From Cydia pomonella (taxonomy: Eukaryota; Arthropoda; Insecta; Lepidoptera; Tortricidae), in assembly GCF_033807575.1 (NCBI RefSeq), contig NC_084704.1, positions 12,175,056-12,239,055 on the forward strand: a stretch of DNA of 64,000 nt, in the 5' to 3' direction. Both the position numbers and the translations under genes were made by a program. The notes beneath the pieces are model-generated. The model was not told where the DNA came from. It was given only the letters and a program-made list of their open reading frames with translations, and did not search any database. Positions 21,424-32,059 of this stretch are shown piece after piece; the first letter of the stretch is position 1, and each line of letters begins with the position of its first letter.

Positions 21424-23520
21424 AACAACGGCGTTCGATTTTATGTTTTATCAAGATTTGGACGAATGGTCAAATTCAGAAGCGACTGAACATATTAGTA
21501 TTTTGATAACGTAGTGAAGCGAGAGGTGTTCGAAACTATCTTAAAATTATTTATATGAGTATTATGTTATGCGCTTGCGCCGAGATACTGAGTGGAACTT
21601 GCTTACATTGCATTGCATTGTTTAGTTTCATGTAAATCTTCCCGATAGCCGCATCGTGAGTTTATTTTAGATATTGTACAAAGTACAGTCAGCTACAATA
21701 GTACCTAGAATCGAGTATAGTAGTAGTAAGAGTGAAGATACTGACGCGTGGTCTTATTTGGATAAGACCAAGCATCGTTTAGATTTACACTTAAGATATG
21801 TGTTTATTTGCAAAAGAATTAAAGTGTGGCAGATTATTTTGTGCCCACGCAAAATGTAGAAGAAAATTTAACAAACTAATGTAGGTGGTCAGCACCTACA
21901 CCGTAGTACTAAATAATAAACACAAAAGAAAAAGAACAAAAATACCTCTTGCTGACGAAAATACGTTTGACAAGCTTTATGTTGCTATTGGCTCTGTATC
22001 TTTTATTCATTTAACTTGTCTTTTTGTTTACATACAAACAAACGTTGCAAATTCTGGCAACACGAGACGATCGAATAGCCAATAACACAAGTCTAAAACA
22101 AAAGTGTACTATACTCAACTGATAGTTTATTCGAATTCCGCCCATAAATTAAACTGCATAAAGACTACAATGGAGACAAGTCATTATGTTACTTGTTGTT
22201 TTCTAATTTTAAAACAATAGATTCACTATTTAAACGAAATTGTAGCAGATGTGACTGGATAAATTTAGCCCAACCTTGCGAATTTACTGCTACGACGCTA
22301 CGATGCCTACGGTTTAATAGCTACGCTCTAATGGTGCTACGATCTCTCATCACGATTATATTGGGAGGTGGTTCGGCATGCCAATCATTGCATTGTCATC
22401 TTAAACACGCTTAAATTTAGTTTCAAACTTCAGTTACTTGTCCCGACGTTGTTAAAACGCGGACTTCTAGAAATAAAAGGTAATTAATCGGCACGGCCGG
22501 TCTAATTCTGAACCTTGACGTAGATTAGTGAAGATTGTACTGAAAGTGTTATTTTAATGACACCCGCTACTCCTTTAACGGCAACGTTGTGACAGAGAAG
22601 AGTTAAAACATGTATGTTGGTAATATAGAAGTTCTATTTAATACAAATTGACGTTACACACTATACCTTTATGATGCATTTTATTTTGGATTTTAGCATA
22701 TTCTGACTTCTTTTGAAATTGAAAGTATTATCTACTTTGAAGTGTGTGCATCACACAAGCTGTAAACAAGAGTATCGAACATAAGAGTGTTTAGGTTAAA
22801 GTAATTTTGATGCTCAATTCAACAGTTTTAGTGACAGTTTACATGGTGGTGAAGATAGGAATATTTTGTTTCTAAAAAATGCAAAAATTAATCAAAAGAT
22901 CAAAGTAGAAAAATCCTCCATTCCATCGAAATCCCAGAAACTCATTGTATTATGTGATTTACACACCAAACCAAAACCCTTTTCTGAATTGATTTAATAT
23001 GTTCTGAATTAGCACGGATGACAGTGTAAATAGACCGAGGCGAGGGTAGTAAAATGACACAGGAACGGCCGTCGCTAAACCCAATTTGAACCGAGGAAAA
23101 TTACATTTTAACGTGAACTGCCCGACCTTACTGACCCCGTGACATCCAGAGAAATCAGACCTTCATTAACCACTCACTGTAACATTACGTTAATTATTAA
23201 AAAAATACAAGCGGAGGAGCGTCAACTTAAAAAAAAACATAAAAAGAGCCCTTGCAAAAATTTAAGGTCCTTTTTTTGAAAATATTTTTAAGTCAATTTT
23301 TATCATGACCAGTTTTTTTGTTATGATTAAAATTAGGATTTAGAAACTTTGAGAATTTTAAACTTATTATTTATTATGTTAATCTATATAAACATAATGC
23401 ATAATGTGTGCGTTGGGGTAAGATGGAATGGAAACGTGTTGTAAATCCTAAGGCGAGAAAAACAGTCCTACTTTGATTAAATAAACGAAATAAAATTTGA
23501 AATTAATACGTTTGTTGTCG
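21424..23520. other. 2.1 kb non-coding, nothing firm
   Basis: Only short frames (61-73 codons) without motifs are present. A fragment GTACAGTCAGCTACAATAGTACC at 21684 looks like a MITE terminus without a partner. Confidence 0.45.
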
Positions 23521-23528
23521 GTTATAAC

Positions 23529-24183
23529 TAGAGATGGGTAGTGAGTAAATAAACACCGGTATACTGAGTATTATACTCAGTATTTACTCAATATACCCGT
23601 TTTTACTCGTCATACGAATTGGTGGGTATAAATTATTTAGTTAAAGTAAAGGGGCATATAAATTTGGATTAAGTACAAAAATTGTAAGAAATATATTTTG
23701 AGAGGGCACTTTATACATATAACTATGTGTCACAAAAAAAATCTGAAAACACGAACGTGTTGCACATCATAAATGGGTTAAATACTTTTGGAAAAAAACC
23801 GTTTCTAAAGGCTTTTGCCTTTAATCCCTCTTTAACTTTGGAACCAATGTAAAAAAAATATGAAAAAATATTAGGACATTATCCGTAGAATAGAGTACTA
23901 AAAATACTTTGAACATGATCGGTTGAGCAATTTTTGGATTTTCTTTGAAGACCCTAAATAAAAGCTCGCAAGTGCAGCGTAAACACACATTTTTGCGCGA
24001 AATTAAGTTATCTAGAACATCGATAGAACTTGAGTTCCATATGTTTAAAGTAAATACCTTCTTATTTAAGACAAAATTGTTAACTACGCATTATCACAAA
24101 TTGCCCCTCACTGATTATTACCTTTTTTTATAAATTAAAATACTCAATATTAATAATATTTTGCTCATTCCTACCCATCTGTA
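23529..24183. mobile_element. hAT-type non-autonomous element with 8-bp target duplication GTTATAAC
   Basis: The element starts TAGAGATGGGTAGTGAG and ends CTCATTCCTACCCATCTGTA, so the ends are inverted repeats of the AGATGGGTA type typical of hAT transposons. It is flanked by GTTATAAC at 23521-23528 and 24184-24191. This 8-bp duplication is itself palindromic and matches the hAT target length. The 655-bp body has no transposase-like frame; the 62-codon ORF at 23945-24133 has no hAT motif. Confidence 0.8.
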
Positions 24184-24544
24184 GTTATAACACTTATCTT
24201 CTTCTATAGTATCTTTTTCTAAAAGAAGTTATAGGAGATGGGGTAATATTGAAAATCCTCAAGAAGATAACAATCATAATAATATGACCAGTAACAAAAT
24301 TGATCGTAGTACACGACTTCGCACTTCCAGTGAGGATTGACCTCTGAACGACGGGACACAATTAATCAGAGTGGGAACAAGTTGCTAGCACTAAAAATAT
24401 TACGCGTGATTTGGATTACGGTTACGGAGGATTCTTTGTTTTCCTGTGTTTTCAAATTACGCCAACGCACTTTACACCCGAGAAGGAGGAGGAGGATATG
24501 CATCGTAATAGTTTTGAGGCTTTATTTCTGAAATTATAAGCAAA

Positions 24545-24800
24545 ATGTGTTGCGAAGTGTTGTGAATTTAAGCTTCGAGGCGTAAACTACAAGACTCGAG
24601 TCGCGACTGTTGAGTCTAGAAGCCTTGAACCTTATAGCTTCGAGCGTATAAGCCTCAAATTAATAAGTTCGCGTTGCTGCTTACGATCACAGAAACCTCG
24701 AGTCTTTAGGCCTCAAGCTTTAAAGCCTCTTAAGGTTTGAAGGTTTAAGTCTATAAGGTTTGAAGCATTTAAGTCTTAAAAGTTTCTAACAAATTAGATC
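24545..24800. repeat. Degenerate short-word array (AAGGTTTGAAG / AAGTCT words)
   Basis: The stretch is built from variants of AAGCCTCGAGTCTTTAAGGTTTGAAG at irregular 10-17 bp spacing. Words such as AAGGTTTGAAG (24732, 24757), TTTAAGTCT and AGCCTC recur. A second block with the same vocabulary, on a mix of strands, is at 25090-25345. Confidence 0.55.
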
Positions 24801-24825
24801 AAACTATGCCATATTTGATAGTAAT

Positions 24826-25080
24826 ACAGGGTGCCCGTGAGGGACCCGAGCGATTTTAACAGCGTAACCCTGAGGTCATTAGAATTTAAAAAATAATATA
24901 TATTTTTTTGTGAAATAGGGGAAAAAAGAAAAAAATATTTGGACTTTATCGCAGTGGATAAACAGTACGACTGCGATCAATTTTATTAGTGACATCAGTC
25001 TTTTTCCGATCTGTTAATCACTACACAAATTGGTAACGTAGTTAGGTTCATTATATTCTTTAAAAAAAAAACACAATAAT
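24826..25080 (+). repeat. ACAGGGTGCCCGTGAGGGACC repeat block between two word arrays
   Basis: This segment lacks the AAGGTTTGAAG vocabulary of its flanks and starts with an ACAGGGTG word, a motif also present at 62322 (ACAGGGTGTAACAAAAATAG). It may be an insertion that split the word array in two. No target duplication could be defined. Confidence 0.4.
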
Positions 25081-25089
25081 ACTTTCTGC

Positions 25090-25345
25090 CTAGAACGCTC
25101 ATTGTTTGGGCTCTTAACGCTCGACTCAGGCCTTCGACATTCGGGGGGCATGAGCTTTCAATAGGCCCGAGTTTTTAAAGGTTGAGCTCTCTATGAAGCC
25201 CGAGTCTTAAAAACTTACTCTTAAAAGGTCATAAAAAGCTTGAGTCGTTAAGGTTCTGAACCGTTTTTGAGCTCAAACCTTCAACGCTTGAACCTTCAAG
25301 GTTTGCGAGTCTTTAAGGTTTCAAAGTCTTCAAGACTAGTCTTTT
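25090..25345. repeat. Second degenerate short-word array
   Basis: Words CCTTCAA, AAGGTTT, AAGTCTTCAAGACTAGTC, CCGAGTCTT and CTTGAACC recur at short irregular intervals, including complementary pairs. It appears to be the other half of the array at 24545-24800. Confidence 0.5.
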
Positions 25346-26105
25346 AACAACACTAATAGCAAAATGTCATTGAACAGATGTGTCATGTGTATAAATTCGA
25401 CATAACACTAGGTATATGTATTGTAAACACATTGATATCAGATCATATGAATATTGATATACTGCGAAAACCTGCTCGAGCATCAAATTATTTAATTACC
25501 AATACATAACACTTTAACTTCAAGGTGACCTCGGCTATTATATTTTCGGATTCTTGGGAATATCATTTGACGAAAAACAAAACAAGCTTATCACATTTCC
25601 TATATTAATAAGCATACTTAGAAAGATAGGCTCTGCGAAGCATTTATGAAGGTTTCTTTCAGTAATAACTACATAATTAACCGGTAACACAATACGTGCT
25701 TCACGAAAGGGCCCGAAGCTAAGATTCGCAACAAGTATCGATATTTTTAGGTACTGTTAGCGGTATCGATACTTATCGATGGACTCCATCATTTTTATTA
25801 GCTGGTGAAATCAGTAACAGTTTTTAGTAAATGTGATTTGGTCAACCCTCTCTGGTTTCCCCGCATTTCATTTCATTGCAGTTAAACCTGCAAAAGAATG
25901 ACAAGCCAGTATAACGATCGCCAATATCCGCCGTTTAAATAGCGGTTGTTTTATACCAGAGAATAGTGACAATGACAATGTTAAAGAAATTAACCGACAT
26001 AGTGCAGGTATTTTTCGTATGTCGCATATATAGCTATATATCGCACTATGAATATATGTGTACTTACATAGGTCACTAGATAAGTTTTGCAATAGACAAA
26101 TATGA
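25346..26105. other. Non-coding spacer upstream of RT element
   Basis: AT-rich. A minus-strand frame of 80 codons at 25868-26110 has no motif. A weak inverted pair, AGTATCGATA / TATCGATACTTATCGAT, is at 25734-25780. No gene is supported. Confidence 0.4.
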
Positions 26106-27260
26106 AACAAAGAGGAGGACGATCAGAATCTATCATTGACGCAAAAAATTCAAAATAATTGTTCACCCCATTCTGTCCCGCCAGTTGTACAAGAAGGCCG
26201 TCCGTCAACCCTAAATTGGAAAAAAAATATTGAAAATAAGATCAGCGACGGTGATCTTCAGGGAACCGCTCGCCTTCTTTTCTCTAGTGATGTGTTGTCT
26301 CCGGAAAACCCTGACACTCTATTGGCCCTACAGGCTAAGCATCCTACTGCTCCGGTAACCCCCTTTTTCTTTGATCCTCCGGTACCGACCGAGTCATGCC
26401 TGCACATCAAAGACGTGGATGTTTACAACGCCATCCTTTCTTTTAAAACTGGTTCGGCAGCTGGCTTGGACGGCCTGGCTCCTCAACATTTAAAAGATTT
26501 GACGGGCCCGTCTGTGGGAGATGCAGGCGTGCAACTCATCGCATGTATTGTTAAATTAATAAATTTTATGTACTCGGGCGGCATCCACCCGGATATTGTA
26601 CCCATTATATACGGAGAAAATTTAATTGCACTTACTAAAAAAGACGGAGGTGTACGGCTAATCGCTGTTGGTTCAACGCTCCGCCATTTTGCGTCTAAAA
26701 TTGCAGTTCGGTACATTTTGGCAAAGTTGCAAAAAGCTTTTGAACCTGTTCAATTAGGTTTCGGGGTCAGAGGAGGTTGTGAGGCTGCTGTGCATGCCCT
26801 TCGGTCTTATCTGGAGGCCGGTCAGTGTGAGGTTTTACTGAAAATCGATGTGAAGAATGCGTTCAATTCTTTAAACCGGGATACTTTGCTTTCTGAGGTT
26901 AAATCTCACATTCCTGAAATATACAATTACTTACTACATTGTTATGGGGATCCATCGAAGCTGATGTATCGTTCGAACGAATTGTCATCTGAAGTCGGTT
27001 GCCAGCAGGGAGATCCCCAGGGGCCGGCAATTTTTAGTTCAAAAATTGTCATCAAAATTCAATGTGTGGTATTTGGACGATGGGACTCTAGGAGGTAACC
27101 TGGACTCAGTACTGGCCGACCTTTCGCTGATAAATGACAAATTCAGATCCATCGGTCTAACGTTAAATTTTGATAAATGCAAACTTTAATTTCCAGATAC
27201 CTGTGTCGATATCAATAGTTTGATACAGAGGTTCAATCAATGATACAGAGGTTCAATCAA
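26106..27260 (+). pseudogene. Reverse transcriptase of a LINE-like retroelement, 5'-truncated and frameshifted
   Basis: The frame opens after a stop at 26103 and runs to 27098. It carries RT blocks in order: AGLDGLAPQHLKDL; DGGVRLIAVGSTLRHFASK; FEPVQLGFGVRGGCEAAVHA; the catalytic Asp block LLKIDVKNAFNSLNRDTLL; and VGCQQGDPQGPAIFS. Just after this, a deletion of roughly 25-30 bases shifts the frame. The next block, FNVWYLDDGTLGGNLDSVL with the catalytic DD, reads in another frame at 27060-27116, continues to FDKCKL, and hits a stop near 27187. The enzyme would synthesise element cDNA, but this copy cannot. A 20-bp exact tandem duplication (27221-27240, 27241-27260) adds further damage. The upstream endonuclease or other N-terminal part is absent. 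The family is not resolved; QQGDP in the fifth block is distinctive. Confidence 0.85.
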
Positions 27261-27443
27261 CTGGTACCCAATATTAAAATTCTCGATAGACGTACACTTT
27301 GCCTTCTAGGATCCGCAATATTCGAGGAAAGTTTTCCTGATTATATCCAAAATTCTGAATCAAAATTCTAAGATCATTCACACCGGTTACTCGAAATTAG
27401 TCCCCATTATGCACTCTCTATTATCAAATATTGACGGGACGGG

Positions 27444-27814
27444 ATGTCCTTGATTCCGAGGAGTATGGGGCGGGTGCTGGTGTGGGATGCAACCTGCGTG
27501 GACACGCTAGCCCCGTCGCATCTCCACGGAACCTCGGTAAGGGCGGCAGCTGCTGCGGAGGCGGCTGAAAATGCAAAGGTGGGGAAATACCGCGATCTCG
27601 GTGCCGAATACAGTTTTGTTCCGTTCGGTGTCGAGACCCTGGGTCCGTGGGGTCCTGGCGCTCTGAGGCTCTTTAGAGACCTTTCAAAGAGACTCAGGGA
27701 CGCAACTGGGGACCGGAGAGCTGGCAGTTACCTCGCTCAACGCATCAGTCTGGCAGTTCAGCGGGGTAACGCAGCCAGCAGACCTTGAGGGACCTTGCCG
27801 CAGGGGCCTTTTTA
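27444..27814 (+). pseudogene. C-terminal module of the same retroelement (VWDATCVDTLAPSHL ... VETLGPWGP)
   Basis: The 114-codon frame from 27444 reads VLVWDATCVDTLAPSHLHGT, then AEAAENAKVGKYRDLGAEY, FVPFGVETLGPWGPGALRLF, TGDRRAGSYLAQRISLAVQR and GNAAS. A 39-kb relative (39133-39333) continues SILGTMPQGPILDIIS to its stop. Here the frame slips after GNAAS (RP then TGA), and the LPQGPF end is read in the next frame up to the point where a GGGTTCCG repeat is inserted. The module sits C-terminal of the RT, and its V-W-D..K..VET pattern faintly recalls restriction-like nuclease folds, but that is a low-confidence inference. Sequence between 27260 and 27444 is too eroded to read. Confidence 0.75.
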
Positions 27815-27858
27815 GGGTTCCGTAGTCAACTAGGAACCCTTATAGTTTCGCCATGTCC

Positions 27859-27897
<39 letters not shown>

Positions 27898-28510
27898 CGA
27901 GGCTTTGCTCCGTGGTCGTTAGTGCTAGAAAGCTGAAATTCGGCGCGGATATATAAATCAATAAAGCCGAAAAAGTCGTACAATAAAATATAAAAATTTA
28001 ATTTTTTTGAGGGTACCTCCCCTACACGTAAGGTGGGGGTGAATTTTTTTTTTGCTTCAACCCTACAGTGTGGGGTATCGTTGGAAAGGTCTTTCAAAAT
28101 TAATAGGGGTCTGCAACAAACATTTTTTGATAAAGTGAATATATTCGGAGATAATCGCTCCGAAAGAGAAAAAAATGTGTCCCCCCCCCCCCCCCTCTAA
28201 CTTTTGAACCGTCCAAAAAATATGAAAAAAATCGTGGAAGTAGAGCTTAAGAAAGACATTAAATAAAAACTATAGCAGACATGATCAGTTTAGCTGTTTT
28301 TGAGTTATCGCAAAAAGTTTCTCCCATAGTAAAAAGACTTACTTTAATTAGGTACTGATTATGCAGCCTATTTGTTTAACTCGCGTGAAACGTACCGTTT
28401 CATCCCTTGGTTAACAATTTACTATACTCTAAGCTCCAGTTTAGCTTATTGTGACGGAAGAGTAACTACTGAACCCTACACTGAGCGTGGCCCGACATGC
28501 TCTTGGCCGA
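27815..28510 (+). repeat. GGGTTCCG-family repeat inserted into the RT element
   Basis: This copy runs from GGGTTCCGTAGTCAACTAGG to CATGCTCTTGGCCGA. It has a (GTCT)n run at about 27855-27897 and lacks the tandem duplication found in B. It interrupts the retroelement between GGGGCCTTTTTA and TTTTTTAGATGTTGTTTAG. Joining the flanks would restore the QGPFLDVV end seen, as QGPILDII, in the 39-kb relative. T-rich TTTTTA on both sides is the probable target duplication. This gives a clean example of both ends of the family. Confidence 0.85.
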
Positions 28511-28680
28511 TTTTTTAGATGTTGTTTAGTTTAGTGTAGTTTTATTTTTGTATAGTCTGTATAGATTAGATAGATTCATTGTAATTTTAAGTTTTTATTT
28601 ATTGTTTCTGACATGTTTTTGTACCAGTAATATATAATGTTCTTAATTAACCTTATCTTTGGCTGTATTTTACCGGAGCT
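28511..28680 (+). pseudogene. 3' tail of the RT element downstream of the insertion
   Basis: It begins TTTTTTAGATGTTGTTTAG, which reads as the last residues LDVV and a stop when joined to 27814. It continues as AT-rich 3' UTR (TATAGTCTGTATAGATTAG, TTATTGTTTCTGAC). The 3' boundary is not clear. Confidence 0.6.
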
Positions 28681-29622
28681 TTTTTATGAAACTTCTTTTT
28701 TCAAACCGAATCTGGCTGCCACGAGACAGGCATAGCCTAGTGTGGGCCGCAGGATATCTTTTAAATGTTAATAAGATTTGTTTTCTTTTAAATAAACAAA
28801 TCTTATTCTTATTCTCTTTATAGGCCACCTCTTTGTTGCATATTTCTCTGTTGCAGAACTTAGCTATAGTTCGTTTTGTTTTAGTATTAGAAAGAAGGTA
28901 AGCGATCTTCATGTGTATTTTTATTAAATAACACATTTGAAAAATAAGTTACAGCAAATATGGAACAATATAAATCATATACAATCATTTACGATCATTT
29001 ACATTCTTTTGCTTTCATAAGTAATATAAACAAATCTTGAAAAAGTGATTTCAATAATGTTCAATAAAAAAACACGTCAATATTGTTTATCTTTTTTGTA
29101 ACGCAAAAATAAAAACGAACTATAGTGACCTATGTACAATATCACCGTTTTGTTTCGTTTCTTACCTTTCGATAGGATAATTACCCCAAAACGTAACAGA
29201 AGTAATGTTTTGTCAGAGTAGGAATTGATACTTTTGTTTCAAAATAAGATACGATGCTTCGCGCCATCGAGTATCGATACTTTAATTTTTTTGCTGATCC
29301 CTAGGTCCTTCTTTATATACCCACTTTGGGGGTTGGTGGGTGATGGCCCTTCATTTCGTTTACTGCTTACCGTAATGTACTTGATGCTTTAAAAAGCGTT
29401 TTTGGAAGGATCGAATCATCTCTCGTAGCTAACTGATAAATTGATAATGGTGATGGATTTTACTTAGCTCATCCTTTCACATTTATTTTCTTTTAGAGTT
29501 TATGCCTTTATCTTTTGTGTGTTTTGGATAGGGATTATATAATACACTCTAAATAAGGTAAGATGTTTTTGAGGATTTTCACACCAAAGGAATCGGTTTC
29601 ATTGTTATTGAGTAGCTGATGT
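28681..29622. other. Non-coding; possible LINE tail
   Basis: Around 28715-28760, ACGAGACAGGCATAGCCTAGTGTGGGCCGCAGGATA resembles a lepidopteran LINE 3' region (frame LPRDRHSLVWAAGYLL). The rest is AT-rich with no gene. The minus-strand 88-codon frame at 28670-28936 is not convincing. Confidence 0.4.
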
Positions 29623-30145
29623 ACGGTAGTTAGGGATTGCAAACCGGATTGATTCCGACCGGACCGGATCCGGATTGGTATAGGAATATTCAAGTTAATT
29701 AAATAACATATTTTTATAGTTTTTTGCGTAATTAGTATTCCTATATCTATAATTTGAAGTTAATAAATAACTTCTTAACAATAAAATAGAACTGAGTAGT
29801 AAAAAGTGTTACAATGTGAATATTACTTTAAAAATAAAATTTGAAGTCGGTTTTTTATTATATTTAACTATTTGCAAGTGCTCAAATTTCCGTTTACAAT
29901 TATAAATTTGATTAGTTTCTAAAGCCTGGTGATGGGATGTGGGGTGGGAAATGTAACTTCTTGAAAGGACAAGTTTTCGTAACTGTTCTCTGATTGAATT
30001 CTTTGTATCGTTGACATCCATTCTAGTAACAAAAGAAGATATTTTACTTTTAATGCGCTCCAATATTACTTAGTTCTAATTTTTTTGTCCGAGAAAGTAG
30101 TAAACTGTATGATTTAAAAAAAAATAATTTACAGAAAAGTATATT

Positions 30146-30286
30146 GGTCAAATTATAGGGAACGAAACGCGATACGACGATCTCATGCGAAAAATGATAG
30201 AGTGTAGGATTAAAAACCATCGCGGAAAGGGACTTCCTAAGAAAAGTTACATGGATCAAATAAAGAATTGGCTAGACGTAGAGTAG
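30146..30286 (+). pseudogene. LINE ORF2 C-terminal fragment
   Basis: One frame reads GQIIGNETRYDDLMRKMIE, then KNHRGKGLPKKSYMDQIKNW up to a TAG at 30284. The R/KG(R/L)PKKSY.DQIK pattern is the C-terminal tail found in many insect endonuclease-RT proteins. Sequence after the stop (ETT.DWMKLQR-like) may continue it. It lies inside the hAT-type element, so it is a truncated insertion or captured piece. Confidence 0.6.
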
Positions 30287-30560
30287 CACGTACCAGGAGA
30301 TGAAGGAAACTACATAAGATTGGATGAAATTGCAAAGACAAAAGATAATCTTTTTGAACATTAACCTTCTCTTTAGCATAAATTAAAAATGCCTTCCATG
30401 GCATCTCCATCCTTTAATTTTTCTTTCTATTACAGTATTTATGTAATCGTCATATCGTGCCACCAATATGAAAGAAGAAGAAATCCTCTCCTGTTCCCAG
30501 TCATCGTCATAATAAATATATTTTTATCTCACTAAATTTAAACTTTTTCATTCGTTTTAT

Positions 30561-30751
30561 GTACCCCTAGTGTAAATAAATTCGATTTCGAAACGTGACG
30601 TACGCGTTTGCGTTTAGTCTCATTTTGTATTGGATTTAGAAAGAGCGCGCGAAGCGGGACGTTTTGGAAACTCAAAATCCTATACAAAATGAGACTTAAC
30701 GCAAACGCGTTCGTCACGTTATGATGCCCATCAAATTTACACTAGGGGTAC
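30561..30751. mobile_element. MITE, GTACCCCTAGTGTAA ends (copy 1)
   Basis: GTACCCCTAGTGTAAAT at the left pairs with ATTTACACTAGGGGTAC at the right. Inner stems include ACGCGTTTGCGTTTAGTCTC and CATTTTGTAT with their complements. Both ends lie next to TA, consistent with TA-target (mariner-like) MITEs. A second copy is at 58370-58560 in the opposite internal orientation. It is nested in the hAT-type element. Confidence 0.88.
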
Positions 30752-30956
30752 TGTTCTGTTCAACTTCATACCTCTCATCCGTCGCCTTTTCTTCTTCTAA
30801 AACGCACAGCGCATGCCGTATTTAGGCATTATTTTAATTTTATCGGATCCGGTCCAGATCCGGTGCTTTTTTACCGGATCCGGTAGCTCCTGAAAAGTGC
30901 CGGATCCGGCCGGATTATCGGATCCGCCGGACCGGATTGCAATCCCTAACGGTAGT

Positions 30957-32059
30957 GTAATAAGGACATGAAATTTCTTGTTAAATCTTATATAATATTT
31001 ATTAATTTTATTTGATACCAATAAATTATTCTTCTCTTTTTGTAAAGTGGCCATACCATGTCACTAGATGTAGATGATAATTTTTTATTAGTATCAATTG
31101 ATCAGGTTTGTTTTTAGGATTAAATGTATATAGTAAACACCCATATAATGCAACAGGCACCAGTAATGGGATGGTATAGACAAATCCTGTAAAACAAATA
31201 TTTACCTTCAGTTTTTAATCTCTGGTAACATTTTACCATAAATAAGAGCCAAAGAGCTCATTAAGTTTAATTTTTCTTTAATAATAATATTAATTCGTTT
31301 GAAAATGAATGGGGCCATACATTTCGTGACTGGAGCAAAAAAACACTTTTTAACACGTTTTAATTGGTTAACAATATTGAAACCAATTGCAGTAGCTTTC
31401 ATTAAATATACTCGTATAGAAAAAATAAAGGACAAAATGGCCATACAACTTTTAAAGCGGTATAAATTTTACAGGAGTCGGTAAAATATCAAAAATACTC
31501 CAAATTTTCTCTTAAATGTCCCATGATTGGTGCCGTTAACATATATGGGACAATGCAAAAGTCAGAAATGATGGTCAAAGTCCCACAGTCGTACTTTACT
31601 CGCGAAATGCTCGTAACGAAACGAAAAGTGATCGTGACGTCCATATCATGAAGTATTGAAAACAAGAAAATTGCGATTTTGTCGGTGAAATATGTGATGC
31701 TCTTGTAACTCAAGATAAATATACTCGTAGGTATTCTATGTAAATTTTTTCATTAAGTGAAGTGTATATTTCTTTGAGAAATAAAGTTAAACCTAAATAT
31801 TGCGTGTATGTATATAGTTGCTATACAATCTTGTTTGGATAAAATGTAAGGAATTGAATGGTACCCTTACTTTATTCCTTTTTGGAAGTTAAAAGATCTT
31901 AAATTTTTATACTTTCAGGACCGGTTTTTTTTTACGATTTGCACATATGTATGTATTATTTAATTATCTACATTATTGTGATAAATTGTTCATTTGCTTT
32001 CTATTTTACTACATATTAAATTCAGCATGTGTCATCATCTCTATTCTAAAACAAGTTTA
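30957..32059. other. 1.1 kb AT-rich, no gene
   Basis: Overlapping frames at 31208-31444 (-) and 31299-31484 (+) occupy the same bases and lack motifs. Nothing else is recognised. Confidence 0.5.

Larger units (their letters stand above)
29631..30948. mobile_element. hAT-type element, 1,318 bp, with 8-bp target duplication ACGGTAGT
   Basis: The left end TAGGGATTGCAAACCGGATT and the right end CCGGATTGCAATCCCTA are inverted repeats, followed by repeated CCGGATCCGG words at both subterminal regions (29664-29690 and 30840-30930). ACGGTAGT stands at 29623-29630 and again at 30949-30956, exactly abutting the ends; 8 bp is the hAT target length. No transposase frame remains. Two other elements are nested inside: a LINE ORF fragment at 30146-30286 and a MITE at 30561-30751. 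So this insertion pre-dates those, or captured them. Confidence 0.88.
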
